From Allosalinactinospora lopnorensis (GTDB taxonomy: Bacteria; Actinomycetota; Actinomycetes; Streptosporangiales; Streptosporangiaceae): DNA of 64,000 bases. How positions within the stretch are numbered: position 1 is the first letter of the stretch; every line of letters starts with the position of its first letter. Of the stretch, positions 9,243 to 16,842 are shown piece by piece. The stretch lies in the NCBI RefSeq assembly GCF_000981225.1, contig NZ_LAJC01000021.1:1-64000 (forward strand), read 5' to 3'. Position numbers and translations under genes: made by a program. The notes below the pieces were generated by a model, which saw only the letters and a program-made list of their open reading frames with translations, did not search any database and had not been told where the DNA came from.

Positions 9243-9290
9243 CCGGCCTCGCGCGGGTCGAGCGTGACCGCGCCCAGGACACTGGCCGGC
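9243..9290 (-). pseudogene. Short duplicate fragment of the DUF1707 protein gene
   Basis: About 48 bases here are nearly identical to bases around 21690-21736, inside the DUF1707 gene, and encode the same peptide (ASVLGAVTLD) on the reverse strand. Flanking sequence shows no similarity. This is a small fragment of a second DUF1707-type gene or a partial duplication, with no coding capacity by itself. Confidence 0.55.
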
Positions 9291-9379
9291 GCGGCTACCC
9301 CGCACCGACGAGGTCTCACACGCGGACATCACGGTGCCCTCCCCTCAGGTGTCCGCGCTATGGGGGAAGCTCAATCCGT

Positions 9380-9787
9380 TCAGTCGATGACCGCGATGGC
9401 CTCTACCTCGACCAGATAGTCGGGTGAGGCCAGTGCCGCGACGCCGATCAGTGTGCCCGGTGCGACAGGGGTAACCCCCAGCTTCGTGGCAGCCCGGGAG
9501 ACTCCTTCCAGGAATAGGGGCATCTTGTCGGGAGTCCAGTCGACGACGTAGACGGTCAGCTTGGTCACGTCCGCGAAGGAAGCACCGACCTCGGCCAGGG
9601 CAGTGCCGATGTTGAGATAACTCTGCTCGACCTGAGCGGCGAGATCGCCTTCGCCAACGGTGGTCCCGTCGGCGTCGAACGCGACCTGCCCGGCGATGAA
9701 AACCAGCCTTGAACCGGTCGCGACCGAAACCTGCCGGTAGACGTCGATCTTGGGCAGTCCTGCAGGGTTGACCAAGGTGATGGCCAT
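9380..9787 (-). CDS. RidA/YjgF family protein
   Basis: A 135-residue member of the RidA (Rid) family of small trimeric enzymes that hydrolyse reactive enamine/imine intermediates from PLP enzymes. Family marks are 'VFIAGQVAFDADG', 'QVEQSYLNIGTALAEVGAS', 'DVTKLTVYVVDW' and the ending 'SPDYLVEVEAIAVI'. The conserved Arg that anchors the substrate carboxylate in RidA proper (in a C-x-R-VEIE-type ending) is not obvious, so this is probably one of the Rid2-Rid7 paralogue groups. ATG 9787 is preferred over longer starts because GGAGAGAG lies just upstream. A degraded HxlR regulator remains on the opposite strand, a pairing often seen with such genes. Confidence 0.9.
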   Translation of the reverse strand: MAITLVNPAGLPKIDVYRQVSVATGSRLVFIAGQVAFDADGTTVGEGDLAAQVEQSYLNIGTALAEVGASFADVTKLTVYVVDWTPDKMPLFLEGVSRAATKLGVTPVAPGTLIGVAALASPDYLVEVEAIAVID

Positions 9788-9934
9788 GACATCTCTCTCC
9801 TTATCACTGCTGGGGAAACCTGTGGGCCGCATGCACCGGAACGAGACGCCCTCGGTCACTTTTGGTTACTGAGAAACCGTAGAAGAGTGGCGGCTGAAAT
9901 GGAAGAACGCACTTCTTGGTGACTGGGGAACCCC

Positions 9935-10075
9935 TTGGTGGTCAAGAGGCAGCTGGAGCGGGAGATCTTCTCGGACGTCGCCAGCAATCCGGCTCTGCTG
10001 AGCATCGAGACCTCGGTGAGGACACCTTGCGCTTCAGCGAGCTGCACAACGGGATCTAAGGCGTCAGCTACAAGA
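9935..10075 (+). pseudogene. HxlR-type winged-helix regulator remnant
   Basis: Two frames together preserve a piece of an HxlR regulator: 'REIFSDVASNPALL' followed, in a shifted frame, by 'LGEDTLRFSELHNGI', a TAA stop, and 'GVSYK'. In intact proteins this is the helix-turn-helix region (pattern xALGxxTLRFSELxxxIxGVSxKMLTQTL). Both ends are missing and there is a stop, so the gene is dead. It lies divergent to the RidA gene, and was probably its regulator. Confidence 0.55.
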
Positions 10076-10090
10076 GGGACTGCCAAGTAA

Positions 10091-10547
10091 CTAGGCGGCT
10101 TTCGGGCGGCATTCAGCTTCCGCTGAGGAGTTCCAGGGCAGCGGAAACTCAAACCAGACGATCTTGCCGCTCGAGGTTTGGTGGCTGCCCCAGGAGTCGC
10201 TGAGCGCGTCTAGGAGTGTCAGGCCACGGCCGCCCTCGGCCTCATCTCCCGCCGGGCTACGCTGCGGCGTATGCGGGCTAGCGTCCTCGACTTCACACCG
10301 CAGAAGCCGCCGGGCACCGATGGAGACTGAGCCGAATGGACCCAGGAGCGTAACGAACGGCGTTGGTGACCGTCTCGCTGACGAGCAGTTGCGCAGTGTC
10401 GATCAGACTGTCCAGTCCCCAGTCGGCCAGTTGCCCGGCGGCAAGTTGCCGCGCCCGGGCCGCCGAGAGAGGTTCATCCTGAAGCTGCCAGGAGGCGATC
10501 GGCTCGGTATGCACGCAACCGCAGAGGGCGGGATGAGTAATGAGCAT
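10091..10547 (-). pseudogene. ATP-binding anti-sigma (RsbW-like HATPase) protein, frame broken
   Basis: The first frame gives 'ARARQLAAGQLADWGL', 'TAQLLVSETVTNAVRYAPGSIRLSLH', the N-box helix (E-x-x-x-N) of a GHKL/HATPase_c_2 kinase. At about 10310 the frame changes and the rest continues in another frame: 'GARRLLRCEVED', 'GGRGLTLLDALSDSWG', 'GKIVWFEFPLPW', which is the normal second half with the G2-type glycine box. Total length (457 nt) is two bases short of a multiple of three, so adding two bases would restore a protein of about 152 residues. Such proteins bind sigma or STAS partners. Whether the gene is truly broken depends on the base-calling question described in the findings. Confidence 0.75.
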
Positions 10548-10605
10548 AATGTGGTCGTTCCGTTCTGTGCTCCGGCGCGCTTCAGCTGTCGAGCCTGAGG
10601 CCGCC

Positions 10606-11571
10606 TCAACCAGCCAGGTAACGGTGGGGGTTCGCGACAAGAATTGTGTCGATGTCCTGTTCGCTCAGCCCTCGTTCCTGGAGAGCCGGGATGACGTCCT
10701 CGCTGATGTGGCGGTAGTTCCAGTCGGGGAGCATTTCCCGTTTGGCTGTGGGATCGCAGAAGTCGATGAAGCAGGAGGCGTCGTGGGAGATCACGATGCT
10801 CTCGGCGAAGCCCCGGCGCACGAGTTCGACGATGACGTCGACGCGCCGAGCGAAGGGCAGGAACGGATCGAGGCCGAACCGGTCCATGCCGAGCAGGGAG
10901 CCACGCTCCGCAAGCCGCGTCAGGTAGTCGAGGTCGTCGGAGTCCCCTGAGTGACCGACGATCACCTTTGACAAGTCGACGCCTTCCTTCTCCAGCACGG
11001 CTTGCGCCACCAGCCCGGATCGGGTTGCCGCGTGCGTGTGTACGGTGATCGGAGCTCCGGTCTCGACACTCGCCTGCGCCACCGCCCGCATCGTGCGTTC
11101 GACTCCCGGTGTCAGTCCCGGCTCATCGATGGCGCACTTGAGGAACGCGGCATGGACGCCGGTATCCGCGATACCGGAGGTGATGTCCTTGACGAAGAGC
11201 TCAGTCATGGGCTCAGGCCTGTCGAAGAGAAGACCTGGACCCTGGTAGTGGAACTGATGCGGTACGTCGTTGAAGGTGTAGAGCCCGGTCGCCACGACGA
11301 TGTTGAGGTCGATCTGTTCCGCGATCTGCTGGATGCGCGGGATGTAACGTCCCAGGCCGAGGACCGTCGGGTCGAGGATCGTCTCGATCCCGAGACTTTT
11401 GAGCTCGCGCAGGTCCCGGACTGCTTCGCGGACCTTCTGCTCCTCGTCCCAGTCCATCTGGTAGTTGTTGCGGTACTCCTCGCCGAGCACGAACACGTGT
11501 TCGTGAACAAGCGTCCTGCCAAGATCTTCCGGCCTTATCGGGCCGGCAGCAGTGTGGATCTCTGTCGTCAT
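10606..11571 (-). CDS. Phosphotriesterase-family metal-dependent hydrolase (PTE/PLL-like)
   Basis: The 321-residue TIM-barrel protein carries all metal ligands of the phosphotriesterase family: 'LVHEHVF' (first His pair), the lysine in 'AAFLKCAID' that becomes carbamylated, 'ITVHTHA', 'VIVGHSGD', and the Asp in 'VISHDASC'. Relatives act as lactonases or organophosphate/carboxylester hydrolases; many bacterial members are quorum-lactone or sugar lactonases. It is followed on the same strand by no close gene; upstream, the alpha/beta hydrolase lies 160 bases away in the same direction, so the two may be cotranscribed from the bipartite-operator promoter at 12882. The substrate is probably a lactone or ester in the nearby catabolic route (inference). 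Confidence 0.9.
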   Translation of the reverse strand: MTTEIHTAAGPIRPEDLGRTLVHEHVFVLGEEYRNNYQMDWDEEQKVREAVRDLRELKSLGIETILDPTVLGLGRYIPRIQQIAEQIDLNIVVATGLYTFNDVPHQFHYQGPGLLFDRPEPMTELFVKDITSGIADTGVHAAFLKCAIDEPGLTPGVERTMRAVAQASVETGAPITVHTHAATRSGLVAQAVLEKEGVDLSKVIVGHSGDSDDLDYLTRLAERGSLLGMDRFGLDPFLPFARRVDVIVELVRRGFAESIVISHDASCFIDFCDPTAKREMLPDWNYRHISEDVIPALQERGLSEQDIDTILVANPHRYLAG

Positions 11572-11730
11572 GAGGTCACCATCTCTCGGTTCGTGACACC
11601 TATCGGGGCCTGGTGCGAGGCAGAGTGTCGCCTGGCGTGCCCCTGTTTCCCCGCCTGCTGGGCATCGGCGACCGCTGCCGGTGTCACAGGAGCCGAAGTT
11701 CAGCCGCCATGGTGTAGCGCAGAATCCGAC

Positions 11731-12549
11731 TCAGCGCTGCGCCTTGAGGAAGTCCAGCACCTTCGGAATCACGAGGTCCGGTCGTTCGAGGAGAGGACTG
11801 TGTCCGACGGCGGGAAGCATCACCAATTCCGAGGCGGGCAGGCCATTTACGAGTTCCTCGGCCCACTCCGGCGGCCGCACTGGGCACTCCTCACCACTGA
11901 TGACCATCGTCGGGACTCGCACGTCACTCAGCAGGTTCGTGGCGTCCCCTCGCAAAGCGACACCGACCATGGCCGGCCTCAGCGCACGGGAAAGCTGAGC
12001 CAGTCGATCCGTCCAAAGGGCGACCGTCTCCTTCATCTGACTTGAGGCACGCGTCGATTCCCCGAACATGACCTGCACAAGGAAGTCGAGCCGTTCGCCC
12101 GTAAAGCCGTTCTGGGCGACGTCCTCGATCCAAGTCATGTAAGCGTCGGCCTTGTCGGCCGGTTCAGCCCTTGCCGAGGATCCAAGGAAGGTCATCGACT
12201 TCACGAGGTCCGGGCGGTACGCCGCCAGCCGTACCCCGACGTCTCCGCCCATGGAGGAGACCAGCACGTGGGCCTGGGAAACCCCTAGTTGATCCAGCAA
12301 TGCTGCGATGTCACCAGCGCACTGCTCCATCGTGATCACGTCGCGGTCCGTCCCGGCGCTTCGGCCCTGGCCACGGAAGTCCGGGCGGATCAGCCGGAAG
12401 GCGCCTGTCGCCGCCTCGACGAACCCATCGAACATCCGGTTGTCCAAGAAGAGCGAATGGAGACAGATAACCGGTTCCAGCGATGCCTCGCCGGTGTCGT
12501 CCACATGCAGGGAGGTTCCTGCCACCTGGATTGTGTCAGCTGTGTTCAT
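11731..12549 (-). CDS. Alpha/beta-fold hydrolase (3-oxoadipate enol-lactonase-like)
   Basis: A 272-residue alpha/beta hydrolase with oxyanion region 'VICLHSLFLDNRMF', 'LIRPDFRGQGRS', nucleophile elbow 'VSSMGGDVG' (second Ser in the G/A-x-S-x-G position), an acid near 'MVISGEECPV', where Glu replaces the usual Asp, and the catalytic His in 'AVGHSPLLERP'. The arrangement resembles enol-lactonases and related C-C/ester hydrolases of aromatic catabolism. ATG 12549 is preferred to the upstream codons because AGAAG lies just before it and the domain begins at once. It is transcribed away from the GAF regulator, from the region holding the shared operator. Confidence 0.88.
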   Translation of the reverse strand: MNTADTIQVAGTSLHVDDTGEASLEPVICLHSLFLDNRMFDGFVEAATGAFRLIRPDFRGQGRSAGTDRDVITMEQCAGDIAALLDQLGVSQAHVLVSSMGGDVGVRLAAYRPDLVKSMTFLGSSARAEPADKADAYMTWIEDVAQNGFTGERLDFLVQVMFGESTRASSQMKETVALWTDRLAQLSRALRPAMVGVALRGDATNLLSDVRVPTMVISGEECPVRPPEWAEELVNGLPASELVMLPAVGHSPLLERPDLVIPKVLDFLKAQR

Positions 12550-12881
12550 GGTGCACTTCTTTTCTGCGTGCGGAGAGTCGTTTGTCGCGGTGCGTCGAGG
12601 GGTCACCGAGCTGACCTCACGGTCGCGTAAAGCCAAGGCAGACGGCGGGCAGTTGTCCTCATCGGCTGAACGTCCGAGTTGTCGCCGCGTGGCGCGACAA
12701 CGTCGTCATGGTTGTGTCCGGCACGTCCCGTAGCTTCCCTGCGCGCGGCCTCCAGGGATCGTCCGTTATGACGCCGCGGTGTGCGGCTGCCACGCCGACG
12801 CGGTCTGGCCCCGCGTTCCGCCGGATGGTGAGACGTGGTATCCGTCACCGCTTTCACTGTATGGTTACGACTTAAGCTATG

Positions 12882-12914
12882 TCAATATATGATATGAATT
12901 TCATATATTGAAAA
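12882..12914. promoter_or_regulatory. Bipartite AT-rich operator (copy 1)
   Basis: A 33-bp element lies between the divergent alpha/beta hydrolase and GAF-regulator genes. Its right half, TTTCATATATTGAAA (12899-12913), is an inverted repeat, and its left half TCAATATATGATAT is a related half-site; the whole also contains the longer inverted repeat TCAATATATGA/TTCATATATTGA. It matches the element at 16782-16814 at 26 of 33 positions by eye. The sequence is very AT-rich compared with its surroundings. A shared IclR-type regulator is the likely binder. Confidence 0.65.
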
Positions 12915-12928
12915 TTGAAGGGGCGGCC

Positions 12929-14236
12929 ATGGGATCATCCATGAGACGGGCGGTGTCCTCAGTCACGGAGCTGCGTGCGCTGCGCGACACGTGTGCCTCG
13001 CACTGGGGGGCGTTCTTCGAGTCGAGCGGCGAGGAGCCGGCGTCGTCCCTGCCACAAGAGATCCGTGACAGCTGGGCCCGCACCAGAGCGTCCGCCGCGC
13101 CGTTGGCGACGGTCGCCGCGGCGCATCTGCCGGCAACGAGTGACGCGGGCTTCGCCCTGTGCCGGGTGGCACGCCACTTGGAACCGCGCATCCGCGCACT
13201 GTCCATGGAGTCCGGTTACCTGATCGCGATCGCAGACCCGACAGGAACGCTGATCCACACCTCTGCGGGCCGGGAGATGCTCAGACGGGCCGAGCGTGTG
13301 AACGCGGTGCCTCAAAGCGCCTGGGGGGAGCGCGTGATGGGCACGAATGCCCTGAGTCTCGCACTCCGTACTGGACGCCCCGCCCAGGTGTTCGCAACCC
13401 AGCACGCCGCCCAAACGCTCCACGATTGGACCTGCTGGGCAGTACCCATACGTGCCCGGGACAGCGGCGCCCTGGGCGGGGTTGTGAACATTGCCGCCCC
13501 GTGGAATCACCACGTACCAATGGGCGCCGCGCTGGCGCGGAGCGTCGCGCTCATGGTTGAGGACGCTCAGGACATCCTGACGTTGTCGGGCTCCGGGGAG
13601 CGGCCGCATCTGGTCATACGCCTGCTGGGCCCTTCAGAGGTGGTCTTGCGAGGAGCGTCCGTTCCCCTCTCCCCGCGGCAGATGGAAATCGTCGCCATCC
13701 TCGCGATGAGGCCCGGTGGTGTCTCCCCTGATGAGTTGCACAGTCATCTGTACGGCGACCGGCGCGTTGCCGCCACGACATTGCGGGTCGAGCTGTCGAA
13801 ACTGCGATCTCTCCTGGGAGGCGACGTGCTGCTCAGCCCGCCCTACCGGTTGAACGCAGAGGTGGATCTCGACCTGTCCCGAGCACTCGCGCACCTCGCG
13901 GCGGGTGAAACGCATAAGGTCCTTGATCTGCTCCGTGGAGAGCCGCTGCCCTGGTCGGACTCGCCGTACCTCCGGGAGATGTGCACGTATGTATGCGTGG
14001 CTCTTCGTAACCGCCTGCTACTCACAGGTTGCGCCGGCGATGCACTTCGGTACGCCGAAATCTTCCCTTGGGACGACGAGGTCCTTCGCACCGCGATGGC
14101 TCGCACTCCCCGGCAGGATCCGCGCACCCCCCTGCTGATGGGACGGTTGGCGGCTTCGGCCTCCCCTGCACCAACACTTCGCCAACATCTCGGCCGTACG
14201 GTCAGCGCTCAAGACTGCAACGTGCTGTCGTGGTGA
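12929..14236 (+). CDS. GAF-domain transcriptional regulator with C-terminal winged helix (AcoR-like sensor)
   Basis: A 435-residue protein. The N-terminal 230 residues match the sensor part of AcoR-type activators: 'LPQEIRDSWARTRAS', 'GYLIAIADPTGTLIH', 'WGERVMGTNALSLALRTGRP' and 'DWTCWAVPIRA'. The usual AAA+ sigma-54 domain is absent. Instead 'LSPRQMEIVAILAMRPGGVSPDELHSHLYGD' and 'TLRVELSKLRSLLG' form an OmpR/SARP-like winged helix. It therefore probably activates sigma-70 promoters. ATG 12929 is preferred to the TTG at 12908 because GAAGGGG sits six bases upstream. It lies next to the ALDH gene (10-base gap) and likely controls aldehyde or acetoin-like metabolism (inference). Confidence 0.85.
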   Translation: MGSSMRRAVSSVTELRALRDTCASHWGAFFESSGEEPASSLPQEIRDSWARTRASAAPLATVAAAHLPATSDAGFALCRVARHLEPRIRALSMESGYLIAIADPTGTLIHTSAGREMLRRAERVNAVPQSAWGERVMGTNALSLALRTGRPAQVFATQHAAQTLHDWTCWAVPIRARDSGALGGVVNIAAPWNHHVPMGAALARSVALMVEDAQDILTLSGSGERPHLVIRLLGPSEVVLRGASVPLSPRQMEIVAILAMRPGGVSPDELHSHLYGDRRVAATTLRVELSKLRSLLGGDVLLSPPYRLNAEVDLDLSRALAHLAAGETHKVLDLLRGEPLPWSDSPYLREMCTYVCVALRNRLLLTGCAGDALRYAEIFPWDDEVLRTAMARTPRQDPRTPLLMGRLAASASPAPTLRQHLGRTVSAQDCNVLSW

Positions 14237-14246
14237 GGAGATGAGA

Positions 14247-15737
14247 ATGTCGGAAACGCTGGCGGCCGACCGGCCGAAGCACTTCCTGTCCAAGCCTGTC
14301 AAGCTGCTCATCGATGGAGAGTTCGTCGACGCCGCGGACGGACGCACTTTCACGACCGTGGATCCGGGGACCGCCGAGCCTATCGTCGATGTCGCGGAAG
14401 CGTCGGCAGAGGATGTGGACCGCGCCGTTGCGACCGCACGCCGTGCACTCGATGGTCCCTGGTCACGTCTGTCGCCCAGCGAGCGTGGCCGCATGATCCA
14501 CCGGATAGGCGATCTGCTGGCCGAGCATGCCGAAGAGTTCGCTGAGCTGGAAAGCCTCGACAACGGCAAGCCCTACAGCGCCGCGCTCAACGTCGAGGTG
14601 CCCCTGGCGGTCGACATGTTCCATTACATGGCCGGCGCCGCGACACGGTTACGAGGCGCCACGATGGCCCCGTCCGTGCCCTATATGCCGGGCAAGGAAT
14701 TCCACGCGTACACCGTGCGTGAGCCTGTCGGCGTCGTCGGGCAGATCATTCCTTGGAATGTGCCCCTCCTCATGGCGGCATGGAAGCTCGCACCGGCACT
14801 CGCGGCCGGGAATACCGTGGTGCTGAAACCGGCCGAACAGACACCTCTGTCCGCGCTCCGCCTGGGCGAGCTGCTGCTCGATGCCGGGCTTCCCGACGGG
14901 GTCGTCAACATCGTTCCTGGCTTCGGTGAGACAGCCGGCGCCCACCTGGCCCGGCACGACGGTATCGACAAGATCGCTTTCACGGGCTCGACCGAGGTCG
15001 GCAAGGCGATCGTCCGCGCATCGGCCGGCAGCTTGAAGCGGGTTTCGCTGGAGCTCGGAGGGAAGTCGCCGAACATCATCTTCGCCGATGCCGACATCGA
15101 CGCCGCCATCGAGGGCGCCGCCCTTGCCGCGTTCTACAACCAGGGGGAGGTGTGCTCGGCCGGTACTCGGCTGTACGTGCAGGAAGCGCAGTTCGACCGA
15201 GTCGGCGAGGCGCTGGCCTCGTACGCCTCCGAAATCAAGGTGGGGTACGGGCTGCGTCCCGATTCACAGATGGGACCGCTGGTGTCGAAGGAGCATCAGG
15301 ACCGCGTCGGTAGGTATCTGGACCTCAGTCAGGAATGCGGCGGGGAGGTACTCGCCGGCGGGAACCTCTTGGAGGGCCCCGGCTTCTTCGTCGAACCAAG
15401 CGTGATCGCACGGCCGAACCCGGACCACCAACTGGTTCGTGAGGAGATATTCGGCCCTGTCGTGACTGCTCTGCCCTTCGATGACATCGACGACCTCGCC
15501 GAGCAGGCGAACGACACCGTCTACGGCCTTGCCGCCGGCATCTGGACGACCGACATCTCCAAGGCGCACCGCCTCGCCAAACGTCTCAAGGCCGGCACAG
15601 TACACATCAACACCTACCACGTCTTCGCATCAGAGATGCCTTTCGGCGGCTACAAGCAGAGCGGCTGGGGAAGGGAGAAGGGCGACGAAGTGCTCGATCA
15701 CTACCTCGAGACGAAGTCGGTGATAGTCGGGCTCTGA
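14247..15737 (+). CDS. Aldehyde dehydrogenase family protein
   Basis: A 496-residue NAD(P)-dependent aldehyde dehydrogenase. It shows 'VVGQIIPWNVPLLM' (Rossmann/anion pocket), 'LKPAEQTPLSALR', 'FTGSTEVGKAI', the general-base Glu in 'LELGGKSPNI', the catalytic Cys in 'NQGEVCSAGTR', and 'EIFGPVV' plus 'PFGGYKQSGWGRE'. It oxidises an aldehyde to the acid; the family is broad (betaine, phenylacetaldehyde and similar substrates). ATG 14247 is preferred over 14241 because GAGGAG lies at the correct distance. The gene follows the GAF regulator and ends at a strong terminator hairpin shared with the convergent IclR gene. Confidence 0.93.
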   Translation: MSETLAADRPKHFLSKPVKLLIDGEFVDAADGRTFTTVDPGTAEPIVDVAEASAEDVDRAVATARRALDGPWSRLSPSERGRMIHRIGDLLAEHAEEFAELESLDNGKPYSAALNVEVPLAVDMFHYMAGAATRLRGATMAPSVPYMPGKEFHAYTVREPVGVVGQIIPWNVPLLMAAWKLAPALAAGNTVVLKPAEQTPLSALRLGELLLDAGLPDGVVNIVPGFGETAGAHLARHDGIDKIAFTGSTEVGKAIVRASAGSLKRVSLELGGKSPNIIFADADIDAAIEGAALAAFYNQGEVCSAGTRLYVQEAQFDRVGEALASYASEIKVGYGLRPDSQMGPLVSKEHQDRVGRYLDLSQECGGEVLAGGNLLEGPGFFVEPSVIARPNPDHQLVREEIFGPVVTALPFDDIDDLAEQANDTVYGLAAGIWTTDISKAHRLAKRLKAGTVHINTYHVFASEMPFGGYKQSGWGREKGDEVLDHYLETKSVIVGL

Positions 15738-15786
15738 CTAGCCACGGACCGTCCAGAAGGGGTGGCATCACGGTGCCCGGGGACGT

Positions 15787-15821
15787 GCATGGCCGCGCAC
15801 CGACCATTTGCGCGGCCATGC
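15787..15821. terminator. Bidirectional terminator hairpin
   Basis: GCATGGCCGCGC at 15787-15798 pairs perfectly with GCGCGGCCATGC at 15810-15821 (12-bp stem, 11-base loop). It lies between the converging aldehyde dehydrogenase and IclR genes. No long T run follows on either strand, as is usual in actinomycetes. Confidence 0.75.
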
Positions 15822-15836
15822 GCATGGCCCTCACCG

Positions 15837-16604
15837 TCAGACGCTGAGGAGTGCGGTTGCCTGACGTGCGGCCTCCAGAACTTCCTGGACCCGCTCGGAA
15901 TGCGAGCTGTCCATCCTGGACGTCGGGGCAACGATGCCGACGGCGCCGTACACCTTTCCGTCCTTGTCGAACACGGGTGACCCGATGGCGGAGATTCCCA
16001 GGCTCGACTCCTGCGCGTCCTCCGCCCAGCCCTGGCTGCGAATCACCTCGAACTCCTGATCCAGAGCGGCAAACAGGTCTTGTTGCTGGGCCTTCGTATA
16101 CTCGCCCAAGTCCTTGAGCACCATCTCGCGTTGCTGCTCGGGGCTGAGATGTGCAAGCACAGCCTTGCCCGCCGCCCGAATGTATTCTCCGCCCGTCAGC
16201 CCGACGTACAGACCACTGACCCTCAGCGGCTGCGAACCCTCGACAAGTACCTTGAGAATCACGCGGTTGTTGGTCTCCAGTGTAGAGAAGAAGGCCGTCT
16301 CATCAGACTTCCGCGCGAGGTCGGTCACGAGGGCGAACAGCTTCTCGCTGACGTTGAAGCTGCGCCGGTACTGATTGAACAGGGCCCCGACGCTCGCGCC
16401 GAGGGTGAGGGTCAGGTCCGGCCGCCGTTCGAGATATCCACGACCGATCAGCGTCCGCATCAGGTGATAGCAGGTCGTGATGTTCAAGCCCAGCTCGGAC
16501 GCGACCTGCTGAACCGTGGGCGGGGATTCGCGTCCAGCGACGCACTCGAGAAAGTTCAGCGCACGCTCGACCGTCTGGAGCGGCGGCTGCTTAGTTGACC
16601 GCAT
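15837..16604 (-). CDS. IclR-family transcriptional regulator
   Basis: A 255-residue IclR protein: an N-terminal winged helix ('TVERALNFLECVAGRESPPTVQQVASELGLNITTCYHLMRTL') and a C-terminal effector domain ('VSGLYVGLTGGEYIRAAGKAVLAHL', 'SLGISAIGSPVFDKDGKVYGAVGIV'). The start at ATG 16604 places the domain directly at the N-terminus, but no ribosome binding site precedes it; a TTCACATTATGAA palindrome abuts the start, suggesting a leaderless transcript blocked by the regulator itself. It is divergent from the ThDP enzyme gene and is the best candidate to bind the shared operators at 12882 and 16782. The effector is unknown. Confidence 0.9.
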   Translation of the reverse strand: MRSTKQPPLQTVERALNFLECVAGRESPPTVQQVASELGLNITTCYHLMRTLIGRGYLERRPDLTLTLGASVGALFNQYRRSFNVSEKLFALVTDLARKSDETAFFSTLETNNRVILKVLVEGSQPLRVSGLYVGLTGGEYIRAAGKAVLAHLSPEQQREMVLKDLGEYTKAQQQDLFAALDQEFEVIRSQGWAEDAQESSLGISAIGSPVFDKDGKVYGAVGIVAPTSRMDSSHSERVQEVLEAARQATALLSV

Positions 16605-16620
16605 ATTCACATTATGAAAA
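16605..16620. promoter_or_regulatory. Operator-like palindrome at the IclR gene start
   Basis: TTCACATTATGAA (16606-16618), a near-palindrome of the same type as TTTCATAAAATGAAA at 16799-16813, touches the start codon of the IclR gene. This would allow autoregulation. Binding is inferred from similarity only. Confidence 0.5.
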
Positions 16621-16781
16621 CTAGCAGTCCGAGAACGCGGGGCGGGTGGGGCTGCCGGAGGTCTAGCTGACGCACAGCACCGCCGAGGAACCGCGGAATC
16701 TCGCGACGCCCCCTGCCGCGGCACCGATGGCGCTCCGTCCGGTCCGAAGCCCGGCCTCTCATGCCCCAGACCCGAGGAATT

Positions 16782-16814
16782 TCAATAGTTGATATTTATT
16801 TCATAAAATGAAAT
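16782..16814. promoter_or_regulatory. Bipartite AT-rich operator (copy 2)
   Basis: A 33-bp element about 30 bases upstream of the ThDP gene. The right half TTTCATAAAATGAAA (16799-16813) is a perfect palindrome; the left half begins TCAATAGTTGATAT. It agrees with 12882-12914 at 26 of 33 positions, including spacing of the two half-elements. It lies in the divergent promoter region between the IclR gene and the ThDP/ligase operon. Confidence 0.65.
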
Positions 16815-16842
16815 ACTGATCGCGTAACGAGGAGGAAGCGCA

